Shown one piece after another: positions 1 through 5,525 of a DNA stretch of 5,525 bases. A program made the translations under genes and the position numbers. Where the stretch lies: positions 1-5,525 of the forward strand of contig JAGYOJ010000112.1 in assembly GCA_018399435.1 (NCBI GenBank). Reading direction: 5' to 3'. The stretch is from Actinomycetota bacterium. GTDB taxonomy: Bacteria > Actinomycetota > Humimicrobiia > Humimicrobiales > Humimicrobiaceae. Within the stretch, counting starts at the first letter, position 1, and each line of letters starts with the position of its first letter. Under the pieces are notes generated by a model. That model was not told the origin of the DNA. It ran no database searches and saw nothing but the letters and a program-made list of their open reading frames with translations.

Positions 1-929
1 AAGGAGAGGCCAGCCTTAAAAACTTACCATTATCTGCCGGTTCTGGCAGGCCAATAGCTATAATGGTGGAAAATAGTTTTGCAGCAAGGCCACAATCCGG
101 CCTTATATTGGCAGACATTGTATTCGAAGTAGTTGATGAATATGGCATCACTAGATTTGTGGCCATTTTTTCATCAAATGATGCCCCGGTAGTTGGGCCT
201 GTTAGAAGCGCCAGGCCATATTATGCAGAAATAGCTAGAGGCTTTAATCCAATCTATGCTTTTTTTGGAACCTACCCGGAATGTTATGGAATTATTGAAG
301 GAATGGGCATGCAGACATTAAGTGCAATGACTGACAGGTCTGGCCATAGTTCCATTAGCGCACATGCCCCATACTGGCGTGATTGGTCTAGAAGTTCAAT
401 CCAGGAGCACACTGCATTTATGTCAGTTCCACAATTAAAACAAAGTGCACAAAATTTAGGCTATCCTTTAAATGGAACACTTCCCTTCCCCTATAAATCA
501 GACCCTCCAATTGCCCAAAGAGGCAATGTTACCAAAATTGATGTAAGTTTTGCAACACATGCCTATGCTCCAAGAGGCTTTAATCTACAATATATTTATG
601 ATAAAAATAGTAATTCCTATTATAGATATATGGGCGGGACAGCGCATATTGATTATAATACTGGAAACCAGATTACTGCTAAAAACATTGTTGTAATGTC
701 AACAGATATTCAGGGACCGCTGGACCAATATGGTCACATGTCTGTAAGAACCGTTGGCAGCGGGACAGCCTTGATATTCCAAGACGGCAAGGCTACTAAG
801 GGGACCTGGCAAAGGAATAGCATTTATGAGCCATATACATACAAGGATGCTGGCGGGAATATAGTTAGCTTTACTGGAGGCGCAACTTGGATTGCTTTAG
901 TCCAAGGAGAAGATAAAGTTCAATATTAA
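1..929 (+). CDS. DUF3048 (YerB-like) domain protein, 5' end outside the window
   Basis: The frame is open from the left edge (first whole codon at base 3) to a TAA at 927-929, giving 308 visible residues. The ATG at 63 is not the true start: the conserved DUF3048 opening, Arg-Pro-Ile-Ala-Ile-Met-Val-Glu-Asn, begins before it (residues 16-24 of the visible part) and continues into ARPQSGL (28-34). Other family blocks are GPVRSARP (65-72), Glu-His-Thr (135-137), GGTAHID (211-217) followed by a TG and an Asn-Ile-Val-Val strand, GKATKGTW (262-269) and the closing TWIALV (295-300). N- and C-terminal DUF3048 halves both appear present and the C-terminus looks complete. YerB-type proteins are usually exported or lipoproteins; the signal region is not visible here. 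The biochemical role of the family is not established, so no function is assigned. The gene converges on the acyl ligase fusion 44 bases downstream. Confidence 0.9.
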   Translation, partial: GEASLKNLPLSAGSGRPIAIMVENSFAARPQSGLILADIVFEVVDEYGITRFVAIFSSNDAPVVGPVRSARPYYAEIARGFNPIYAFFGTYPECYGIIEGMGMQTLSAMTDRSGHSSISAHAPYWRDWSRSSIQEHTAFMSVPQLKQSAQNLGYPLNGTLPFPYKSDPPIAQRGNVTKIDVSFATHAYAPRGFNLQYIYDKNSNSYYRYMGGTAHIDYNTGNQITAKNIVVMSTDIQGPLDQYGHMSVRTVGSGTALIFQDGKATKGTWQRNSIYEPYTYKDAGGNIVSFTGGATWIALVQGEDKVQY

Positions 930-939
930 AAATTTAGGC

Positions 940-970
940 TTTAATTTTCCAGTACAGGATAAAAATTAAA
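940..970. terminator. Possible two-way terminator between convergent genes
   Basis: A 9-base perfect inverted repeat, TTTAATTTT (940-948) and AAAATTAAA (962-970), encloses a 13-base loop in which CC (949-950) can also pair with GG (957-958). It lies in the 44-base gap between the two convergent stop codons. T-rich DNA follows on the plus strand, and on the minus strand an AAAATT-type run of this kind reads through the same stem. The stem is almost all A/T and therefore weak, and such repeats arise easily by chance in AT-rich DNA, so this is tentative. Confidence 0.3.
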
Positions 971-973
971 TAT

Positions 974-3520
974 TTATTTTAATTTTTCTTTTACAATATT
1001 ATGAAGGTTTTTTGCAATCTCTTCATAACTGCCTTTTTTAAAATAGGCTTGTTTTCCTATTTTAACTTCTACCATTGGAAGCCTTGGAATATGTCCCCAG
1101 GGGAGCAAGCCATTCCTTAAAATATTATAAAGCCCATCTATCCTGATTGGAATCACAGGTATCTTCATATCTTTGCATATAACTCCAATCCCAGGTTCAA
1201 AATCTTGTAACTTTCCATCCTTGGTTACCCCTCCTTCAGGAAAAATTAAAACATTCCAGCCTTTATCTATTGCCCTTCCAATATTCTTAAAAACCTGTTC
1301 AAAGCCAAATTCTCTTGAAAGAGGAATTACATTTAAAAACAAGCTGACAAATAAATAAAAACCAATTCCCTCAATAAGCCTTCTTGCAATATTTTCCTTC
1401 TTGCCAAAGAAATTACTAAAATGATGCCCAATAGACATAACTACTGTAAGTTTTTTCCTAATATTTAAGGGCAAGGAATATATGATTACAAGGCTGTCCA
1501 TAACTGAAACATGATTGGAAATAAAGGCAGAAGGCATGTCTATATTTTTAAGATTTTGTTTCCCTTTAACCTTAGTCCTGTAAAGCATTCTGGCAAAAGG
1601 GAAAATAAGGAATTGGAACACAGTCCTTAATATTACAAAAAAAAGATTATAAGAGAAAGAAAAAAATGGAAGTTTTGCTGGTATTTTTGAAGGATTTTTA
1701 ATTTTTTCTTCTATATCCTTTATTTTTGTTTCTCCTGATAAATCAAGCTGTGAGGAGTCTATCCCATAATTTTTTTCAATTTCTGTAGAAAAATTAATTA
1801 TGTCCATGGAATCCATTCCAAGATCCTTTTCCAACTCTGCATCTTCACCTTTTTTGTTGCCAGTTTTTTTAATTTTTTCAATTATGCTGTAAATGTCTTT
1901 TTCTTTTCCTTTATATTCTTCCGCTAAATCTGTTGCAAGCTTTGATTTGCCGCCTTTTTCAGATTCTTTAATTTTTTCCAGAAGCTCCCTTTTCTTTACA
2001 TTCATAGTTGAGGTACGGGGAAAATCATCACCCCGGAAAATAAAATAATTATCAACCCTCTGATGCACATTAAGCCCGGAATTGGCTTTAGCAACAATTT
2101 CATCAATTTCATCCTTGTTTATTTCCCTGTTTTGGGGCAGAAGAACAGCAATAATATTTTTTTCTCCATTTTGGCCCAAGCCAAAAACTACGCAATCTTC
2201 TATTTCCTGCATTTCCTTAAATTTCTCTTCAATGTCAGAAGGATATACATTTATACCGCTTTCTTTTACTATTACCTCGTCCTTCCTTCCCTTTATAAAT
2301 ACATTTCCTGACTCATCTACCTCTACTAGGTCCCCAGTCTTGAACCAGCCATTCTTAAAAGACTCGCTTGTCTTGCCTCTGTTTTTATAATACCCAGGGG
2401 TTACGCTTTCTCCCCTAATATATAATTCCCCATTTTCTATTTTAATATTTTCCTGGTCTAAAAAACTTCCAACCGAACCAGCCTTGTTTTTTGTTGGATC
2501 ATAAAGCGCTACCAGCGGAGCAGTTTCAGTAAGTCCATAACCCTGGAAAAATCCAAATGCTATAGTCCTGTAAAATTCATCTACTTCTTTAGAAATTTCA
2601 GCTCCGCCAGATATTATCCCTAGCAGGCTAATGCCAATTTTAATATGCACAGGGATAAATCTTAAAAATCTAATATACCACTTTTTCTTTTTATATTTTT
2701 CAAATACAGCTTTAAATTTTGGCGTATCTAAATTGTATGCCTGAATTATATAATCTTTTATTGTTTTTAATTGATGGGGCAATGCGCCTAATGCAATTAT
2801 TCTTTCTTTTTTTATAATCTCAAGGACATCTTTTGGAACCATGCTATGTGAAAATACAACCGGCAGCTGGATCGCAACTGGAATAAATAAGCCAACAACC
2901 TGCCCATACATATGTGAAAAAGGAACTATAGAAAGCAATTTTGATCTAGGAACATAGCTTAGAAACTTTTTCCATTTCTTTATAACAGGCAATGCTATCT
3001 TTAAATTAGATTCTATATTCTTATAAGTTAATACAACTCCCTTTGGCTTTGAAGTAGTGCCAGATGTATATATAATCTCTAAAATATCATCCTTTTTGAT
3101 ACTGATTTCTTTATAATTAAAAGCTTTTTGCTTGGAAATAATTTCTTCTAAATCCTGGGTGTATATCTTTTTAATAGATATTCCCTCATCTTTTGATGAC
3201 ACTAAAAGCTTTGGCTCTACATCACCTATAACTTTTTTTGTGAAATCCTTACTTGATTGTAAATCCAGGGGCACAATAGTAATGCCGGACATGATGCATC
3301 CTAAAAATACTATAAGCCATTGGGGATTATTGGGGGCTTTAATTATTACTTTATCACCCTTTTTTAGGCCTGTTTCATAAAGAAATGATGCAAATTTTAG
3401 TGAATCTTGGAGTATTTTTTCAAAATTCCACTTCCATGTCCTGTATTTATCCCTGTAATAGAACTGCCCCTTATTCTTTAGATTTTCGGAGAAGAATTCC
3501 CTCAAGTCCAAATTTTTCAT
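974..3520 (-). CDS. Acyl ligase (AMP-forming) - acyl carrier - PlsC acyltransferase fusion
   Basis: 848 residues, ATG at 3520, TAA at 974-976. Residues ~10-515 form an ANL-superfamily ligase: nucleotide loop YTSGTTSKPKG (151-161, Ser157 where Gly is usual), QGYGLTET (326-333), TGD (395-397), GRKDE (411-415). Residues ~535-608 form an acyl-carrier domain with DLGMDSMD (566-573), Ser571 being the expected phosphopantetheine site. After a hydrophobic stretch (~620-646) comes a PlsC domain with NHxxxxD (His670, Asp675), IPLSR (732-736), FPEGG (760-764) and IPVIPI (787-792). Inferred role: ATP-driven activation of a free fatty acid, loading onto the built-in carrier and transfer to a lysolipid or glycerol phosphate at the inner face of the membrane. 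E. coli Aas joins the same two enzymes in the opposite order and without a carrier. The usual late lysine of the ligase reads as Asn507. Acyl chain and acceptor cannot be told. The upstream leader (TTGTGATTTT before ATG) has no strong ribosome site. Divergent from the permease. Confidence 0.9.
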   Translation of the reverse strand: MKNLDLREFFSENLKNKGQFYYRDKYRTWKWNFEKILQDSLKFASFLYETGLKKGDKVIIKAPNNPQWLIVFLGCIMSGITIVPLDLQSSKDFTKKVIGDVEPKLLVSSKDEGISIKKIYTQDLEEIISKQKAFNYKEISIKKDDILEIIYTSGTTSKPKGVVLTYKNIESNLKIALPVIKKWKKFLSYVPRSKLLSIVPFSHMYGQVVGLFIPVAIQLPVVFSHSMVPKDVLEIIKKERIIALGALPHQLKTIKDYIIQAYNLDTPKFKAVFEKYKKKKWYIRFLRFIPVHIKIGISLLGIISGGAEISKEVDEFYRTIAFGFFQGYGLTETAPLVALYDPTKNKAGSVGSFLDQENIKIENGELYIRGESVTPGYYKNRGKTSESFKNGWFKTGDLVEVDESGNVFIKGRKDEVIVKESGINVYPSDIEEKFKEMQEIEDCVVFGLGQNGEKNIIAVLLPQNREINKDEIDEIVAKANSGLNVHQRVDNYFIFRGDDFPRTSTMNVKKRELLEKIKESEKGGKSKLATDLAEEYKGKEKDIYSIIEKIKKTGNKKGEDAELEKDLGMDSMDIINFSTEIEKNYGIDSSQLDLSGETKIKDIEEKIKNPSKIPAKLPFFSFSYNLFFVILRTVFQFLIFPFARMLYRTKVKGKQNLKNIDMPSAFISNHVSVMDSLVIIYSLPLNIRKKLTVVMSIGHHFSNFFGKKENIARRLIEGIGFYLFVSLFLNVIPLSREFGFEQVFKNIGRAIDKGWNVLIFPEGGVTKDGKLQDFEPGIGVICKDMKIPVIPIRIDGLYNILRNGLLPWGHIPRLPMVEVKIGKQAYFKKGSYEEIAKNLHNIVKEKLK

Positions 3521-3558
3521 AAAATCACAATTAATTAAAATAAATGGCTATTAAAGGC

Positions 3559-3587
3559 AATATATAATATCTAAAAACTTATATCAA
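3559..3587 (-). promoter_or_regulatory. Sigma70-like promoter of the acyl ligase fusion
   Basis: Read on the minus strand: -35 TTGATA (3587-3582, 5 of 6 to TTGACA), a 17-base spacer, and -10 TATATT (3564-3559, 5 of 6 to TATAAT). Transcription would begin near 3552, leaving a leader of about 32 bases before the ATG at 3520. Spacing and both hexamers are good, but the surrounding DNA is AT-rich, so chance resemblance is possible. Confidence 0.5.
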
Positions 3588-3617
3588 ATAATTAGAATTT
3601 ACTATGCAGCTAAAGCG

Positions 3618-3634
3618 ATATTTAAATATTTAAA
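3618..3634. repeat. Overlapping AT palindromes, possible operator
   Basis: Two perfect palindromes overlap here: ATATTTAAATAT (3618-3629) and TTTAAATATTTAAA (3621-3634). They sit between the two divergent promoters, about 25 bases upstream of the permease -10 box and 30 bases upstream of the -35 of the minus-strand promoter. Symmetry and position would suit a dimeric regulator or an UP-element-like AT tract. The sequence is also close to an archaeal TATA box, the main alternative if the organism is an archaeon. Confidence 0.3.
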
Positions 3635-3656
3635 GATAGATTTTAAAAAACTGCTT

Positions 3657-3665
3657 TGCTATAAT
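3657..3665 (+). promoter_or_regulatory. Extended -10 promoter of the permease gene
   Basis: TGCTATAAT is an exact extended -10 element (TGn plus TATAAT at 3660-3665). The matching -35 position, 17 bases upstream (TAGATT, 3637-3642), is poor, which extended -10 promoters tolerate. Transcription would start near 3672, giving a leader of about 22 bases. That leader (CGCTTAATACTATTTTTAAT and two more bases) has no purine-rich ribosome site ahead of the ATG at 3694. Confidence 0.5.
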
Positions 3666-3693
3666 TACAATCGCTTAATACTATTTTTAATAT

Positions 3694-5525
3694 ATGGAAC
3701 TAAGAAAAGAGCTAAAGCTTATTGACGTTTTCTGTATCTCTACCGGGGCTATGATTAGTTCCGGCCTTTTTATTTTACCTGGCATTGCCCATGCAAAAGC
3801 AGGCCCAGCAGTAGTAATATCCTATTTTTTAGCAGGCTTTTTAGCATTAATTGGGGTATTAAATATTGCTGAACTGGCAACTGCCATGCCTAAAGCAGGT
3901 GGCGACTACTTCTTTATAACCAGGAGCCTTGGTCCGGCCATTGGCACTATTGCCGGAATGCTTAGCTGGTTTTCCCTATCTCTAAAAAGTGCTTTTGCAT
4001 TGGTAGGCATGGCCGCCTTTGTAAGGATTATATTTGAATTCAATATGCAGGCAATAGCTATTTTCTTGTGCATAGTCTTTGTTTTAATTAATTTTTTAGG
4101 CATAAAAGGGGCCAGTAGAACGCAGGTAGCACTGGTAGCCGGTTTATTGGCCATTCTTTTTGTTTACCTGGTCTGGAGTATTCCCCACATAAAGATACAG
4201 CGTTTTGGAAGCTTTGCCCCTAATGGCATTATGCCTATTTTTTCTACTGCAGGGTTTGTGTTTGTAGCCTTTGGGGGCCTTTTAAAAATTTCAAGTATTG
4301 CCGAAGAGGTAAAAAACCCAGGAAGAACCATACCCCTTGGCCTTTTTTTGTCCCTTGTTATTACCACCATAGTATATGGGGTAGTGGTATTTACAACTAT
4401 TGGGCTGGTTGAACCAGCAGAGCTTGACAATTCCCTAACCCCAATATCAGACGGAGCCTATGTTTCCATGGGCACTGCAGGAGTTGTTGCGCTTAGCATA
4501 GCGGCCATACTGGCATTTGTTTCTACTGCTAATGCTGGAATAATGTCGGCCTCAAGATACCCTTTTGCCTTAAGCAGGGATAGGCTTTATCCTCAATTTT
4601 TTAAAAAGGTGCATAAAAGGTTTAATACCCCGTATATATCTATATTGATTACCGGTCTATTTATAATAATATTCTTGTTTTTAGAGCTTGACCTTTTAGT
4701 AGAGGTTGCTTCGATTATAGTAATTTTAACTTATATACTTTCTATCCTATCAGTTATTATCCTTAGGATGAGCAAAATACAAAATTACCGCCCAGGCTTT
4801 AGAACGCCCCTTTTCCCCTGGTTACAAATAATAGGGATAATGGGTTTTATCTTTATAATTATAGAGATGGGCAAAGATGCTATAATAATTAGCGCTGCAT
4901 TGGTACTTGTAGGAATTCTAATTTATATTTTTTATGGCAGGAGAAAAGCAAAAGACAAGGAACATGCGCTCCTGTATATTTTAGACGGCATAACACCTAA
5001 AAAAATAGCGCTTACCAAGGGCAGATTGGAAAACGAGCTAAAGCAAATAATCTATGAAAGAGACGATATTAAAAAAGATGATTTCCACTGGGCAATAGTG
5101 GGAAGCACTGTTTTAGATATTAATAGGTGCATAGAAATACACGAGCTCTACAGAAAAGTTTCTGAAGAATTATCAGAAAAACTTGATGCAGATCCTGAAT
5201 ATTTTTATAAAAAATTTGAAAAAAGGGAAATGGAAAGCAGCCCAATTATAACGGAAAACATAACTATGCCAAATATTATTATTGATAGAAAGGGCTATTT
5301 TGATATTTTTATAGTAAGGTGCAAAGAAGGCATTAGGTTCAATGAAAAGAAATCAAAAATTATTGCAGCTTTTTTCTTTATATCGTCAAGAGATTTAAGA
5401 AGCCTTATGCTCCGTGCCCATACCTATATATCCCAAATAATTGCAGAACCTGGATTTGAAAAAAGATGGCTAGAGGCTAAGGACGAAAAAGCCTTACAGG
5501 ATATTATACTTCTAGGGAGAAGAAA
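3694..5525 (+). CDS. APC-superfamily permease with C-terminal EIIA-like domain, 3' end outside the window
   Basis: The frame runs from ATG 3694 to the right edge (610 full codons, no stop). An in-frame TAA at 3688-3690 excludes an earlier start, and the next ATG (residue 20) would cut into membrane segment 1. Residues 1-414 are an amino acid-polyamine-organocation transporter with about 12 hydrophobic segments. Signature blocks: TGAMISSGLFILPG (17-30, unwound part of helix 1), PKAGGDYFF (66-74), FVAFGGLLKISSIAEEVKNP (190-209), and SRYPFALSRDRLYPQFF (287-303) before the NTP turn (311-313). Probable substrate: amino acids or related amines, by proton or sodium symport or exchange; not resolvable further. 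A charged linker (415-464) leads to a cytosolic domain (~466-610) resembling PTS EIIA type 2: VLDI start, a helical KKFEKRE block (506-512), ITMPN (523-527) at the usual I-x-[IV]-P-H position, a FFFIS strand (560-564) and the closing EPGFEKRWLEAKDEKALQDI. Asn527 and Asp567 replace the two expected histidines. Only a few residues are probably missing. Confidence 0.88.
   Translation, partial: MELRKELKLIDVFCISTGAMISSGLFILPGIAHAKAGPAVVISYFLAGFLALIGVLNIAELATAMPKAGGDYFFITRSLGPAIGTIAGMLSWFSLSLKSAFALVGMAAFVRIIFEFNMQAIAIFLCIVFVLINFLGIKGASRTQVALVAGLLAILFVYLVWSIPHIKIQRFGSFAPNGIMPIFSTAGFVFVAFGGLLKISSIAEEVKNPGRTIPLGLFLSLVITTIVYGVVVFTTIGLVEPAELDNSLTPISDGAYVSMGTAGVVALSIAAILAFVSTANAGIMSASRYPFALSRDRLYPQFFKKVHKRFNTPYISILITGLFIIIFLFLELDLLVEVASIIVILTYILSILSVIILRMSKIQNYRPGFRTPLFPWLQIIGIMGFIFIIIEMGKDAIIISAALVLVGILIYIFYGRRKAKDKEHALLYILDGITPKKIALTKGRLENELKQIIYERDDIKKDDFHWAIVGSTVLDINRCIEIHELYRKVSEELSEKLDADPEYFYKKFEKREMESSPIITENITMPNIIIDRKGYFDIFIVRCKEGIRFNEKKSKIIAAFFFISSRDLRSLMLRAHTYISQIIAEPGFEKRWLEAKDEKALQDIILLGRR

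Noticed and set aside
63..929. ATG at 63 as the start of the DUF3048 gene
   Set aside because: The frame is open to the window edge and conserved family residues (Arg-Pro-Ile-Ala-Ile) are encoded before this ATG, so it is an internal methionine.
1173..1358. 61-codon plus-strand frame inside the fusion gene
   Set aside because: Antisense shadow of the PlsC-coding part; no recognisable protein features and the opposite frame is clearly coding.
2063..2390. Two overlapping plus-strand frames (82 and 102 codons) inside the fusion gene
   Set aside because: Antisense shadows of the ligase C-terminal region; low-complexity hydrophobic and serine-rich translations without a start signal.
3132..3380. 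82-codon plus-strand frame near the 5' end of the fusion gene
   Set aside because: Antisense to the well-conserved N-terminal ligase region; no own family signal.
3521..3693. RNA gene or riboswitch in the divergent gap
   Set aside because: No cloverleaf, no GC-bearing stems and no conserved aptamer-like sequence visible; the gap is explained by promoters and AT palindromes.
3906..4430. Two minus-strand frames (82 and 88 codons) at 3906-4154 and 4164-4430
   Set aside because: They lie opposite the conserved APC permease motifs, whose plus-strand frame is continuous from 3694 to the window end.
1..5525. CRISPR array, insertion sequence or mobile element
   Set aside because: No spaced direct repeats, no transposase or integrase motifs and no terminal inverted repeats were seen.

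Overview
The window looks like a piece of an AT-rich, streamlined bacterial genome. My best guess is a Candidate Phyla Radiation (Patescibacteria)-type organism. Reasons: arginine is written mostly as AGA/AGG and isoleucine often as ATA; the genes are tightly packed; a DUF3048 protein is present, which is a mainly bacterial family; and the only wide intergenic gap carries two sigma70-like promoters facing away from each other. A DPANN archaeon with similar codon use cannot be excluded by eye, because the start sites have no clear Shine-Dalgarno sequence.

Layout. Bases 1-929 (+) are the 3' part of a DUF3048 (YerB-like) gene whose beginning lies outside the window. After a 44-base gap with a possible two-way terminator comes a convergent gene, 974-3520 (-). 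It encodes an 848-residue three-part fusion: an AMP-forming acyl ligase, an acyl-carrier (phosphopantetheine) domain and a PlsC-type acyltransferase. A 173-base divergent promoter region (3521-3693) separates it from an open frame starting at 3694 (+) and running off the right edge. That frame encodes an APC-superfamily amino-acid-type permease with 12 predicted membrane segments and a cytosolic C-terminal domain resembling PTS EIIA (type 2), in which both active-site histidines appear to be replaced.

How they may work together. The fusion carries every activity needed to activate a free fatty acid, hold it as a thioester and place it on a glycerolipid. The permease would import amino acids or related solutes. 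Both fit an organism that scavenges building blocks, and they share one divergent control region. This link is inference. The two most notable points are the domain order of the lipid enzyme (opposite to E. coli Aas, with an Asn where the late catalytic lysine is expected) and the transporter-linked EIIA-like domain without phospho-accepting histidines.
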